DNA from: Thermoplasmatales archaeon
GTDB taxonomy: Archaea; Thermoplasmatota; E2; DHVEG-1
Reading direction: 5' to 3'
NCBI GenBank assembly: GCA_023128855.1
Contig: JAGMDE010000083.1
Coordinates: forward strand, 1 to 9,204
DNA: 9,204 nucleotides
In this document: piece by piece, positions 1 to 6,124 of the stretch
How positions within the stretch are numbered: the stretch's first letter is position 1
Layout: the number at the start of each line of letters is the position of its first letter
Position numbers and translations under genes: made by a program
Notes under the pieces: model-generated
Databases searched by the model: none
What the model saw: the letters and a program-made list of their open reading frames with translations, nothing else
What the model was told of the DNA's origin: nothing

Positions 1-467
1 TTGGCAGAAAGTACGAGGCAGGCGGTATTGCAAAGGATGGGGCTAAGATGGTTAGCGCTGTTGCAACTGCCAATGTACCCAGGTTTACTGTTATAATCGG
101 CGGGTCTTTTGGAGCTGGTAACTATGGCATGTGTGGCAGAGCATACGGGCCAAGACAACTTTGGATGTGGCCTAATGCAAGAATATCTGTTATGGGTGGT
201 AAACAAGCAGCAAATGTTCTTTTAACTGTGAAACGTGATCAACTTTGGAGGAAAGGTAAGGAACTTACTAAAAAAGAAGAAAAAGCAATAACTGAGCCAA
301 TCCTAAAAAAATATGAGCAAGAAGGAAATCCATATTACAGCACGGCTAGAATATGGGATGATGGAATTATCGATCCTGTTGATACAAGGATGGTACTAGG
401 GCTTGGAATATCAGCATCATTAAACGCGTCAATACCAGATTGGAAACCTGGCGTTTTCAGGATGTAA
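1..467 (+). CDS. Acyl-CoA carboxylase carboxyltransferase (beta) subunit, methylcrotonyl-CoA type, 3' end only
   Basis: The reading frame is open from base 3 to the TAA at 465-467 and gives about 154 residues, so the 5' part lies outside the window. The ATG at 48 is internal, because conserved family sequence (GRKYEAGGIAKDGAKM) precedes it. Family hallmarks are visible: GGSFGAGNYGMCGRAY (acyl-CoA/oxyanion-binding region), LWMWPNARISVMGG, the segment with YYSTARIWDDGIIDP, and the terminal GVFRM. These match the C-terminal half of the biotin-dependent carboxyltransferase subunit of 3-methylcrotonyl-CoA carboxylase, which transfers CO2 from carboxybiotin to 3-methylcrotonyl-CoA in leucine breakdown. 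Family members are usually somewhat over 500 residues, so roughly the last 30% is present. A geranyl-CoA or other acyl-CoA specificity cannot be excluded from this part. Its last 11 bases overlap the end of the convergent ACT-domain gene. Confidence 0.9.
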   Translation, partial: GRKYEAGGIAKDGAKMVSAVATANVPRFTVIIGGSFGAGNYGMCGRAYGPRQLWMWPNARISVMGGKQAANVLLTVKRDQLWRKGKELTKKEEKAITEPILKKYEQEGNPYYSTARIWDDGIIDPVDTRMVLGLGISASLNASIPDWKPGVFRM

Positions 468-1110
468 TAAGTCGTTCCAGGGCTTTGTATCCTCTAACTG
501 CATCCTTTTCACTAACAATAAAAGTTATTTCTGAATCAATTGAAATAACTTCAATTATGTTGATATCTTCCCATGCAAAATTTCTAACGATTTGAAATAA
601 AACACCTGGCGTATTGACAAGTTTGTTACCAATACTAAAAGATAGACATACAAGGTTTTCTGCAGTATTAAGGATTTTTTCATGTTGTAAAAAATTACAT
701 ATTTTATCTTTATATCTTTCATTTGTGACAATATTTACGGAGTTTCGTCCATAGATTATATGAAGAATATCTCCCTGTTCAAATTTTATGATATCATATA
801 TTCGTTTTAATTTATCAAATAAACCTAAGGTCTTTCTAACGTTTATGTCGATAACATTTGTTTTAAGATTTACTTCAGAAGCATTAGCATCAAATTTGAT
901 ATCTCTAAATTTAACGTCCATTCTTTCTGCATATCTTCGTATCGCTGCTACTACTGCATAATGTGCTACTTCTTTTCTTAGTTCTTCTTCAATATCTGCT
1001 TTGAGTTGTTTAGCAACTGAACCATAAGAAGCTATTTTCTTACCAATCGCTTCCTGTAAATAAATATTCTCATTAATAAGCTTGGATACGACGTGGCTTA
1101 TGGTTACCAT
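457..1110 (-). CDS. ACT-domain predicted regulator of amino-acid metabolism (COG2150-like)
   Basis: This is a 217-residue cytoplasmic protein. The N-terminal part (about residues 7-64) has the pattern of an archaeal family annotated as predicted regulators of amino-acid metabolism: a helical stretch with IASYGSVAKQLKADIEEEL, then VVAAIRRYAERM, which looks like a helix-turn-helix-type unit. The C-terminal part (about 153-217) looks like an ACT domain, with NTPGVLFQIVRNFAWEDINI followed by a strand ITFIVSEKDAVRGYKALERL. ACT domains commonly bind amino acids as effectors. The start is the ATG at 1108-1110, supported by a GAGGT Shine-Dalgarno at 1115-1119 (minus strand) and a TATA box at 1144-1151. 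It is convergent with the carboxylase gene and overlaps it by 11 bases. A regulatory link to leucine catabolism is inference from position only. The effector and target are unknown. Confidence 0.8.
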   Translation of the reverse strand: MVTISHVVSKLINENIYLQEAIGKKIASYGSVAKQLKADIEEELRKEVAHYAVVAAIRRYAERMDVKFRDIKFDANASEVNLKTNVIDINVRKTLGLFDKLKRIYDIIKFEQGDILHIIYGRNSVNIVTNERYKDKICNFLQHEKILNTAENLVCLSFSIGNKLVNTPGVLFQIVRNFAWEDINIIEVISIDSEITFIVSEKDAVRGYKALERLITS

Positions 1111-1143
1111 TTTTACCTCACAGCTATATTATATTAATATTAT

Positions 1144-1151
1144 TATATAAA
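1144..1151 (-). promoter_or_regulatory. TATA box for the ACT-domain gene
   Basis: Read on the minus strand this is TTTATATA, centred about 37 bases upstream of the ATG at 1110. With archaeal spacing, transcription would begin near 1121, leaving a short leader that just contains the GAGGT Shine-Dalgarno. Confidence 0.55.
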
Positions 1152-1173
1152 CCTTGTTATTAAAATTTGTACT

Positions 1174-1208
1174 ATTGTAAGACCAAAATGTTACAATTCA
1201 TAACATTT
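1174..1208. repeat. Two overlapping inverted repeats in the divergent intergenic region
   Basis: ATTGTAA (1174-1180) pairs with TTACAAT (1191-1197). AAATGTTA (1186-1193) pairs with TAACATTT (1201-1208). The two pairings share bases 1191-1193, so only one can form at a time. They lie between the TATA box of the ACT gene and that of the small acidic gene, so they may be protein-binding operators rather than RNA structures. A direct repeat CATTTCGTA also occurs at 1204-1212 and 1254-1262, and GTTACAA at 1190-1196 and 1292-1298. AT-rich DNA yields such repeats by chance, so confidence in function is low. Confidence 0.35.
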
Positions 1209-1309
1209 CGTATTTGCTATTGATTGGCATATTTTCTTTCATCTATAACAAACCATTTCGTAATGCAAAACACTATATTTTGAAAAATATCGTTACAAAT
1301 AATAATAGT

Positions 1310-1317
1310 TTTATAAA
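1310..1317 (+). promoter_or_regulatory. TATA box for the 99-residue protein gene
   Basis: TTTATAAA is centred about 45 bases before the ATG at 1358. Transcription would start near 1339, which excludes the upstream TTG (1214) as a start and supports the 99-residue form. Confidence 0.5.
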
Positions 1318-1357
1318 TGTGAATACTATATCTAGTATTGGTGAAGGAAGAGCACTC

Positions 1358-1657
1358 ATGAAAGATAAAATCCTAAAAGAAGTTATTGAATGGTATAACA
1401 ACCGTGAAGACAAAAATAATGTTTTTATAGAGGATTTTGTCGATCTAGTAATAGATAAAACAGCAGATGCACTTGTTGAAGAAATCAAAGATGGCCTTGA
1501 AGATGAATTTGCAAAAGGAAATCTAAAACATCCTTTCATAATTTCTAGTGACTACTATCTTTATTTAAAACTAAAAGAAATCAAACACAATTTTATTAAA
1601 ACTAAAGAGTTAGACACATCTAAAGATGAAATAGTATCTGAGAAAATTGAAGAATAA
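1358..1657 (+). CDS. Small acidic helical protein of unknown function (99 residues)
   Basis: I do not recognise this protein. The frame stays open back to a TTG at 1214, but I place the start at the ATG at 1358 because a TATA box sits at 1310-1317, purine-rich GGAAG follows GGTGA just before the ATG, and the residues before Met are low-complexity AT-rich translation. The protein is rich in Glu, Asp and Lys. Its middle, with EDFVDLVIDKTADALVEEI, looks helical, and a more hydrophobic patch PFIISSDYYLYLKL follows at about residues 58-71. There is no signal peptide or membrane segment, so it is probably cytoplasmic. It ends about 80 bases before the zinc-ribbon ABC ATPase gene, which has its own Shine-Dalgarno and a possible TATA, so co-transcription is possible but not required. 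Confidence 0.65.
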   Translation: MKDKILKEVIEWYNNREDKNNVFIEDFVDLVIDKTADALVEEIKDGLEDEFAKGNLKHPFIISSDYYLYLKLKEIKHNFIKTKELDTSKDEIVSEKIEE

Positions 1658-1676
1658 ATTTTTAATTAAACAAAAG

Positions 1677-1685
1677 ATATATTAT
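1677..1685 (+). promoter_or_regulatory. Possible TATA box for the ABC transporter operon
   Basis: GATATATTA lies about 57 bases upstream of the ATG at 1738, giving a leader of about 30 bases. A strong Shine-Dalgarno GGGAGGG is at 1725-1731. Confidence 0.4.
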
Positions 1686-1737
1686 ATTCTCCTATATTAC
1701 ACCACTTAAAATGTAATTTCAATAGGGAGGGAAAAAA

Positions 1738-2805
1738 ATGGTTTCAAAAACTATTATGTGTCCCAATTGTAAAAACCAGATAACTATTGAGGGGAGCCCT
1801 GGAGAAAGAAAAATAATTACATGTCCAAAATGTAATACTAGGGGCGGGTTTTCATTTCCGGGTGAAGGTGCTATATCAAAAGTAGTATCTGGTTCTTCAG
1901 CTATAGAGATTCATGGTCTGACTAAAACCTATAATGGCTTAAAGGCAGTAGATAACCTATCATTTAATGTCAGAAAAGGGGAAATCTTTGGATTTCTTGG
2001 CCCCAATGGTGCTGGGAAAACTACGGCTATTAAAGCATTATTAGGCTTAATTCATGCTGATACAGGTGTAATGAAAATAGATGGCCATAATATGAGAGAT
2101 GAGAGTATTGAAGCAAAGAAAAAACTTGGTTATCTTCCGGAACGTGCTAATTTTTATAAAAATCTTACACCAGTGCAGACACTTGATTTTTTCTGCGAAT
2201 TAAAAGGTGAAAATAAATCTGTTATTTTGCCATTGTTAAAAGAAGTTGGGCTAGAAGATGCAATAAATAAAAAAGTCGGAAATTTTTCAAAAGGTATGGT
2301 CCAGTTATTAGGTGTAGCTCAAACAATGATTGGTAAACCGTCAATATATATTCTTGACGAACCAATGGGCGGTCTAGACGCACGATGGGTTAAATCTATT
2401 AGGGAAAAAATCAAAATGCTTAATAAGCAAGGTGCAACAGTTATTCTTTCATCTCATATTTTAAGTGAAGTCCAAAATCTCTGTGATAGAGTTGCAATAA
2501 TTAACAAAGGAAAACTAATTGCTGAGGATACAGTTTCAAATCTAAACAAATATCTAAACATTAAACCAAGACTTGAAATTACAGTTAAAGGGTTAGATGG
2601 AAAAGTTCCAAGTATTATTAATGAACTAAAGGGTGTAGAAGCTGCTAATGCAAAAGGCAATACATTGTTGATAACTTGTGAATCGCCAATTCGTGTTAAG
2701 GTTATCTCAGCTTTAGAAGATGCAGGTTTTGTAATTGAAAATATAATCACTATTGAGCCATCTTTAGAAGATGCTTTTGTTAAATTAGTAGAAGGTGATA
2801 CATAA
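1738..2805 (+). CDS. ABC-2 type exporter ATPase with N-terminal zinc ribbon
   Basis: This 355-residue protein binds and hydrolyses ATP to drive an ABC-2 exporter, acting on the inner face of the membrane with the permease encoded next. Residues 1-40 form a putative zinc ribbon with two CPxC knuckles (C8, C11, C29, C32). The ATPase domain follows from about 55: Walker A GPNGAGKTT at 88-96, GYLPE at 131-135 in the Q-loop region, a signature written FSKGMVQ (183-189) in place of LSGGQ, Walker B IYILDE (203-208), D-loop GGLDA and the H-loop His240. The last 80 residues form the C-terminal extension typical of NosF/CcmA-like subunits, ending EPSLEDAFVKL. The zinc ribbon is an addition to the usual length of about 240-310 residues. 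GGGAGGG at 1725-1731 sets the start. The stop TAA shares its last A with the permease ATG, indicating translational coupling. Substrate unknown. Confidence 0.93.
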   Translation: MVSKTIMCPNCKNQITIEGSPGERKIITCPKCNTRGGFSFPGEGAISKVVSGSSAIEIHGLTKTYNGLKAVDNLSFNVRKGEIFGFLGPNGAGKTTAIKALLGLIHADTGVMKIDGHNMRDESIEAKKKLGYLPERANFYKNLTPVQTLDFFCELKGENKSVILPLLKEVGLEDAINKKVGNFSKGMVQLLGVAQTMIGKPSIYILDEPMGGLDARWVKSIREKIKMLNKQGATVILSSHILSEVQNLCDRVAIINKGKLIAEDTVSNLNKYLNIKPRLEITVKGLDGKVPSIINELKGVEAANAKGNTLLITCESPIRVKVISALEDAGFVIENIITIEPSLEDAFVKLVEGDT

Positions 2806-3644
2806 TGGTCAACTTTAATCTTAAAACAGTTTATTCAATTGCAAAAAAAGAGTTTTTAGACAATAGTAGGAACAAATGGATCCTTGTTTTAACAGGGTTG
2901 TTTATCATCTTACCATTATTAATTTCTCTTGCTTTTAGTGGTACAGATAAAATATTTGGTGGTATGGACAATACAGTTTTGGGATTAGTTGCGATTTCAT
3001 CCTTACTTATTCCATTTGTTGCAATTATATTAGGTTTTTCGACTATTTCAGGTGAAGATGAAAATGGAGCACTATCAGTAGTATTATCTTATCCTGTAAG
3101 ACGTATCGAACTTTTATTTGGAAAAATTTTGGGATTAGGTTCAGTTTTAGTTGTTTCTATCTTTATAGGATTTGGCTTAAGTGGAGTTATAATAACATTG
3201 GCTGTTGGTGAAGCATCTTGGGCACCTTTTATTGCATTTATTCTATATAATATAGGTCTTGGTTTTGTGTTTTTAACGGGTTCAATTTTTATTTCTGCTT
3301 TGTGTAAGAGTCGGACTAGATCTATTGGTGGAGCTATTTTATTATACTTTTTTGGACCGATTGTAGGTATGTTTTTAATGGCAATAGGGGCAGGAATGGG
3401 TTATAAAGTTGCAGAATTTCAGTTCCCACCATGGATGTTAGATTATCAAATACCCTTAAGTCCTCCAGATTTAGTTCAAACAGCTGTTCCAGTAGCATAT
3501 GGAACAAAAGTTATAGAATATTCAGGCATGATTATAAATATTCCTGAATATATGACTTATGCTTATTTTGCATTTATCCAATTGACATGGATTATAATTT
3601 TTATAATTCTAGGATATTTACTTCTTAAAAAAAGAGAAATTTAA
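2805..3644 (+). CDS. ABC-2 family permease (NosY-like)
   Basis: This 279-residue integral membrane protein has about six hydrophobic segments, roughly at residues 25-44, 57-78, 106-130, 138-164, 172-197 and 252-273. Between the second and third is the ABC-2 permease hallmark: an acidic turn SGEDENGALSVVLSYPVRR (82-100), close to the E-x-GT-LxxLLxxPVSR pattern of NosY/YhhJ-type permeases. An N-terminal amphipathic stretch (IAKKEFLDNSRNKW) precedes the first segment, as in this family. A longer extracytoplasmic loop (about 198-250), rich in proline, lies before the last segment. It begins at the ATG overlapping the ATPase stop, so the two subunits form a transporter. Cargo could be a protein, peptide, lipid or drug; nothing in the sequence decides. 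Confidence 0.88.
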   Translation: MVNFNLKTVYSIAKKEFLDNSRNKWILVLTGLFIILPLLISLAFSGTDKIFGGMDNTVLGLVAISSLLIPFVAIILGFSTISGEDENGALSVVLSYPVRRIELLFGKILGLGSVLVVSIFIGFGLSGVIITLAVGEASWAPFIAFILYNIGLGFVFLTGSIFISALCKSRTRSIGGAILLYFFGPIVGMFLMAIGAGMGYKVAEFQFPPWMLDYQIPLSPPDLVQTAVPVAYGTKVIEYSGMIINIPEYMTYAYFAFIQLTWIIIFIILGYLLLKKREI

Positions 3645-3669
3645 ATAATACTAAACTGAACACTGCAAA

Positions 3670-3680
3670 TTTAATATATT
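3670..3680 (+). promoter_or_regulatory. TATA box for the 47-residue peptide gene
   Basis: TTTAATATATT is centred about 48 bases before the ATG at 3723. A strong run of G (3709-3714) follows as Shine-Dalgarno with an 8-base spacer, so the small gene has a complete expression signal set. Confidence 0.5.
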
Positions 3681-3722
3681 GTATAATTACTATCAGTTAT
3701 AAAGTTAAGGGGGGCATTAATT

Positions 3723-3866
3723 ATGGCTGAAGAAAAAAAAGGTAAAGTTGAAGATGCTACAGAAAAAACTGGAGAATTTGTAGGAAAAGTAGGAAAAAAA
3801 GGCTGGGGCGTAGTAAAAGGACTCGGTAAGGGCATAAAGGAAGGAGCCACTAAAAAAAAGAAGTAA
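3723..3866 (+). CDS. 47-residue cationic glycine-zipper peptide, unknown function
   Basis: A short open frame runs from ATG 3723 to TAA 3864, preceded by GGGGGG at 3709-3714 and a TATA box at 3670-3680. The peptide starts MAEEKKGKVEDATEKTGEF and ends GIKEGATKKKK. It has 14 Lys against 7 Glu/Asp, giving a charge near +7. From residue 19 on, Gly, Lys and Val/Leu/Ile alternate so that a helix would have a hydrophobic face (V20, V23, V30/V31, L34, I38) and a lysine face (K22, K25/K26, K32, K36, K39). Gly29, 33, 37 and 41 form a GxxxG series, a glycine zipper known to pack helices. No signal peptide or double-glycine leader is seen. It lies 78 bases after the permease. It could be a membrane-associating peptide, a bacteriocin-like product or a nucleic-acid-binding protein; I do not recognise it. 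Confidence 0.7.
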   Translation: MAEEKKGKVEDATEKTGEFVGKVGKKGWGVVKGLGKGIKEGATKKKK

Positions 3867-3917
3867 GTATTTATCCCTGGTTTGCATTTATACAAAAAAA
3901 TATTGTGAGATGGTAAT

Positions 3918-4820
3918 ATGAAAATGAAGATATTTGTTGCATGTGCTATTGTAGGCTCGCTTGTACTTGCAAGTGGTTGTGTGGAGCAAGAAACAACTGA
4001 GGATGAAACAACCGTAGATATGTCATCAGTTACATTTCAAGTAACTGACAAGGTTACAGATGATTTTGATCATGTGAATGTAACGTTCTCAGAAATCAAA
4101 ATTCATAAAGAGATTGAAGGTGATAATAAATCTTGGGTTGTTGTTACATCTGAGTCTAAGACTGTTGATCTTGTTGCTTTGAATTTGAGTCATATTAACG
4201 AAACGTTAGGTGTTGCAGAAATCGAAGCTGGCAACTATTCAAAGCTTTGGATTAATGTTTCAAAATGTGTAGGTGTTTTAAGTTCAACTGGTGTAACTGT
4301 TAATATTACGGTTCCATCTGGTTGGTTAAAAATCCAGCAACTACATTTATTTAATTTCTCAAAAGGAAATCATACCATTACAATTGATATTGATCTAGAA
4401 GGTTCAATACACACATTCCATGGTGGAGAGGAATACAAGTTTATACCTGTAATTAGCAGCATGAACCACCAACATGAGAAGAAGTCGAAACAGCATTGGA
4501 AAGAACATGAAGAAATAAAAAATATGGTTGGAAACAGAGCACCTGCGATTGACATTCTTGTAAATGATACTTTAGTAAAGAAAAACGCTTGGGTAAACGC
4601 CGATGAAGACGTAGAATTTAATGCATCTGCCACTCTAGATATAGAAGGCGATGACATAAATTACACTTGGGACTTCGATGATGGAACAACAGCAGATGGA
4701 TCTGTCGTAAATCATAGTTTCTCAGATTTAAAAAATGTTTACAAAGTAACTTTAACAGTTACCGATGGAACAGATGAAGCAATAGCAATTATAACTATCA
4801 ATGTTCATGTAAGCAATTAG
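3918..4820 (+). CDS. Exported lipoprotein with DUF4382-like and PKD domains
   Basis: This 300-residue surface protein starts with a short hydrophobic signal and a lipobox-like LASGC, so Cys21 is the likely lipidated residue. A Thr/Glu-rich spacer leads to a DUF4382-like domain (about 36-180), recognised by the pattern VTDKVTDDFDHVNVTFSEIK, then VDLVALN and a long beta-rich stretch. A His/Lys/Glu-rich linker (about 183-199, with H184, H186, H193, H197) joins it to a PKD domain (about 207-300) carrying WDFDDG at 251-256 and VTLTVTDG. PKD folds usually mediate surface protein contacts. There are 13 N-x-S/T sequons, consistent with an N-glycosylated archaeal surface protein. ATG 3918 is favoured over Met3 by the upstream purines GAGATGG. 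TTTATACA at 3887-3894, 28 bases upstream, could give a nearly leaderless transcript. Ligand unknown. Confidence 0.85.
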   Translation: MKMKIFVACAIVGSLVLASGCVEQETTEDETTVDMSSVTFQVTDKVTDDFDHVNVTFSEIKIHKEIEGDNKSWVVVTSESKTVDLVALNLSHINETLGVAEIEAGNYSKLWINVSKCVGVLSSTGVTVNITVPSGWLKIQQLHLFNFSKGNHTITIDIDLEGSIHTFHGGEEYKFIPVISSMNHQHEKKSKQHWKEHEEIKNMVGNRAPAIDILVNDTLVKKNAWVNADEDVEFNASATLDIEGDDINYTWDFDDGTTADGSVVNHSFSDLKNVYKVTLTVTDGTDEAIAIITINVHVSN

Positions 4821-4859
4821 AATAATAGATAGGGAAACGGACAGGGCTAAAAATAAAAA

Positions 4860-4890
4860 GAGTTGGTAACTCATCTCCTTTTTCTCTTTT
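4860..4890 (+). terminator. Possible terminator after the lipoprotein gene
   Basis: GAGTT (4860-4864), loop GGT, and AACTC (4868-4872) form a small hairpin followed by a pyrimidine run with T tracts (4875-4890). The stem is short, but archaeal termination depends mainly on the T-rich tract. Confidence 0.45.
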
Positions 4891-4918
4891 CCAAAACTAG
4901 TAAAGACTTTGTAAATTA

Positions 4919-4936
4919 TTCTTTTAGATAAAAGAA
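4919..4936 (-). terminator. Possible terminator hairpin after the caspase-like gene
   Basis: TTCTTTT (4919-4925) and AAAAGAA (4930-4936) form a perfect 7-bp stem with an AGAT loop, about 30 bases past the minus-strand stop at 4966. On the minus strand a T-rich run (reading TTCTTTCTTTT) leads into it. Together with 4860-4890 it makes the 145-base gap between two convergent genes a two-way termination region. Confidence 0.4.
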
Positions 4937-4965
4937 AGAATTAGGGGAGTGCTATATTATCAGTT

Positions 4966-5871
4966 CTAGAATTCCCAGTTTCCGGTATATGTGTCAAATA
5001 TCTGTGGATCCATGATTGCGCCGTACATTTCTAGGACGTCATCGTGTGCTAGTGGTGCTGCATAAGTGTATGCTTCTTTTACGGTATTGTATGTGGAGAG
5101 CCCGTCCATGTAATGGTATGTGAATACGCCGTTCTGCATAGACTCGTCTCCATCCCAGGAATATTGATACTCATCTGATGCTGTTACAACAACTCTGCCG
5201 TCATACGTAGTTGGGGTATGAACACCAATAAGATCGTTCATTCCACCAGAGAAGCAGGTGTCAAATATGAAGGCGATTTTCTGTGAGGTGAATGAGGAGA
5301 ATCGTTCTCGCAATTGTCCGTCTAAGATGAGGTAAAGGTCAGCAGACACTATTGCTTCATCAGTGTATTCGTCGTCACCATCGTTGTATCCATCATATGT
5401 AGAACCATGCCCTGAATAGAAGAATACACACTCAGAAGTCGTTTTCTTTTCCTGCTTGTTCATCCAGTCAATTGCTCTAATTATATTATTTGCATTAGCC
5501 TTCCCGTTGAGCAATAGTTTAATGTTTTTAGATGGGTATCCCTTAGAGATGAGATAGTCGTACATGTCTTGTGCATCGTCATCGGGATAAAGCAAATCAT
5601 TTCCTACTCCCTTATAGTCTGCAATTCCTACTATAACAGCCCATTTATCAACTTTTGGTGGTTTTGGTGGTTTTGGTGGTTTTCCTTTTCCCTCCGGTGG
5701 GGCTTTTGCGTTATCAGAATATGCTTTTTCATCAAAAACAACCTTAGGTCCTTTAAACTCTTTTTCTACATTATTGCTTACTTCATCTGCAGCAACTATA
5801 ATTGATGGAACTATCGATAAAATCAGTATAGTTGCAATAAAAACACATATTGCTATTTTGCTGTTTTTCAT
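4966..5871 (-). CDS. Secreted caspase-like (peptidase C14 / metacaspase-type) cysteine peptidase
   Basis: This 301-residue exported peptidase has a hydrophobic signal (about 5-27) with likely cleavage at VAA|DE. A spacer of some 50 residues ends in a KPP repeat (64-73), then comes the caspase fold from WAVIVGIADY (77-86). The catalytic dyad is seen as YSGHG with His155 and FDTCFSGG with Cys206, the standard C14 pattern. An acidic segment after the His (DGYNDGDDEYTDE) may bind calcium, as in metacaspases, and EAIVSADLYLILDGQL fits the strand before the Cys loop. I choose ATG 5871 rather than the in-frame GTG at 5880, because GTG falls within the Shine-Dalgarno AGGTG (5878-5882, minus strand) placed 6 bases before ATG. 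Metacaspases cut after Arg/Lys; specificity here is not readable. It is convergent with the lipoprotein gene. Confidence 0.88.
   Translation of the reverse strand: MKNSKIAICVFIATILILSIVPSIIVAADEVSNNVEKEFKGPKVVFDEKAYSDNAKAPPEGKGKPPKPPKPPKVDKWAVIVGIADYKGVGNDLLYPDDDAQDMYDYLISKGYPSKNIKLLLNGKANANNIIRAIDWMNKQEKKTTSECVFFYSGHGSTYDGYNDGDDEYTDEAIVSADLYLILDGQLRERFSSFTSQKIAFIFDTCFSGGMNDLIGVHTPTTYDGRVVVTASDEYQYSWDGDESMQNGVFTYHYMDGLSTYNTVKEAYTYAAPLAHDDVLEMYGAIMDPQIFDTYTGNWEF
5653..5683 (-). repeat. 9-bp tandem repeat encoding a KPP linker
   Basis: TTTTGGTGG occurs three times in a row (plus strand) followed by TTTT. On the coding strand it reads as Lys-Pro-Pro units inside the linker between signal region and caspase domain. 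Copy number could vary by slippage without breaking the frame, changing linker length by three residues per unit. Confidence 0.8.
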
Positions 5872-5901
5872 AAAATACACCTAAATTTTACATAGAGTTA
5901 C

Positions 5902-5912
5902 TTTATTTAAAT
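5902..5912 (-). promoter_or_regulatory. TATA box for the caspase-like gene
   Basis: On the minus strand it reads ATTTAAATAAA, centred about 36 bases upstream of ATG 5871. Transcription would start about 11 bases before the ATG, just at the AGGTG Shine-Dalgarno. Confidence 0.5.
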
Positions 5913-5936
5913 GCATCGGTTAAAATAATTATAAAC

Positions 5937-6119
5937 TTAATCACCCTTTGGTCTAAAAAACCAGTCAATTGTCAATCTTTTCTTTTTTCTTTTTAGATCT
6001 TCCTCATCTTTAAATGCACTTTTCATTTCGTCTTTGTGTTTTTTATCTCTTTTTGAATTTTTAAGATTTTTTGAATCATGAGTTTTATTCTTTGGTTGTT
6101 TCCAGTTTCTATAAATCAT
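5937..6119 (-). CDS. Small, very basic protein of unknown function (60 residues)
   Basis: An open frame of 60 codons runs from ATG 6119 to TAA 5937. The product is extremely lysine-rich (16 Lys, 5 Arg) and ends with an aromatic patch LTIDWFFRPKGD. No signal peptide, membrane segment or known motif is seen. No clear Shine-Dalgarno precedes the ATG; weak TATA-like sequences lie 21-31 bases upstream (TTTAAAT at 6137-6143, AATATAG at 6147-6153 on the minus strand), which would fit a leaderless transcript. It lies 65 bases upstream of the caspase-like gene on the same strand. Lysine-rich chance frames are common in AT-rich DNA, so it may not be expressed; if real, nucleic-acid or ribosome binding would fit the composition. 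Confidence 0.45.
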   Translation of the reverse strand: MIYRNWKQPKNKTHDSKNLKNSKRDKKHKDEMKSAFKDEEDLKRKKKRLTIDWFFRPKGD

Positions 6120-6124
6120 TTTAT

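Noticed and set aside
1214..1357. TTG-started N-terminal extension of the small acidic protein
   Set aside because: A TATA box at 1310-1317 and the ATG at 1358 with upstream purines make the shorter form more likely; the extension is AT-rich text without domain character.
3671..3895. 74-residue minus-strand frame opposite the glycine-zipper peptide
   Set aside because: Its Phe/Pro-rich text is the mirror of Lys/Gly codons on the plus strand, which has the better start signals.
5653..5683. Tandem repeat as a CRISPR or regulatory array
   Set aside because: Units are 9 bp without spacers and in frame with a coding region, so it is a linker repeat.
5569..5805. Plus-strand frame with a WWFWWFWWF run
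   Set aside because: It is the complement of the KPP repeat within the caspase-like gene and has no ribosome binding site.
5872..5880. GTG start for the caspase-like peptidase
   Set aside because: The GTG is part of the AGGTG Shine-Dalgarno serving ATG 5871.
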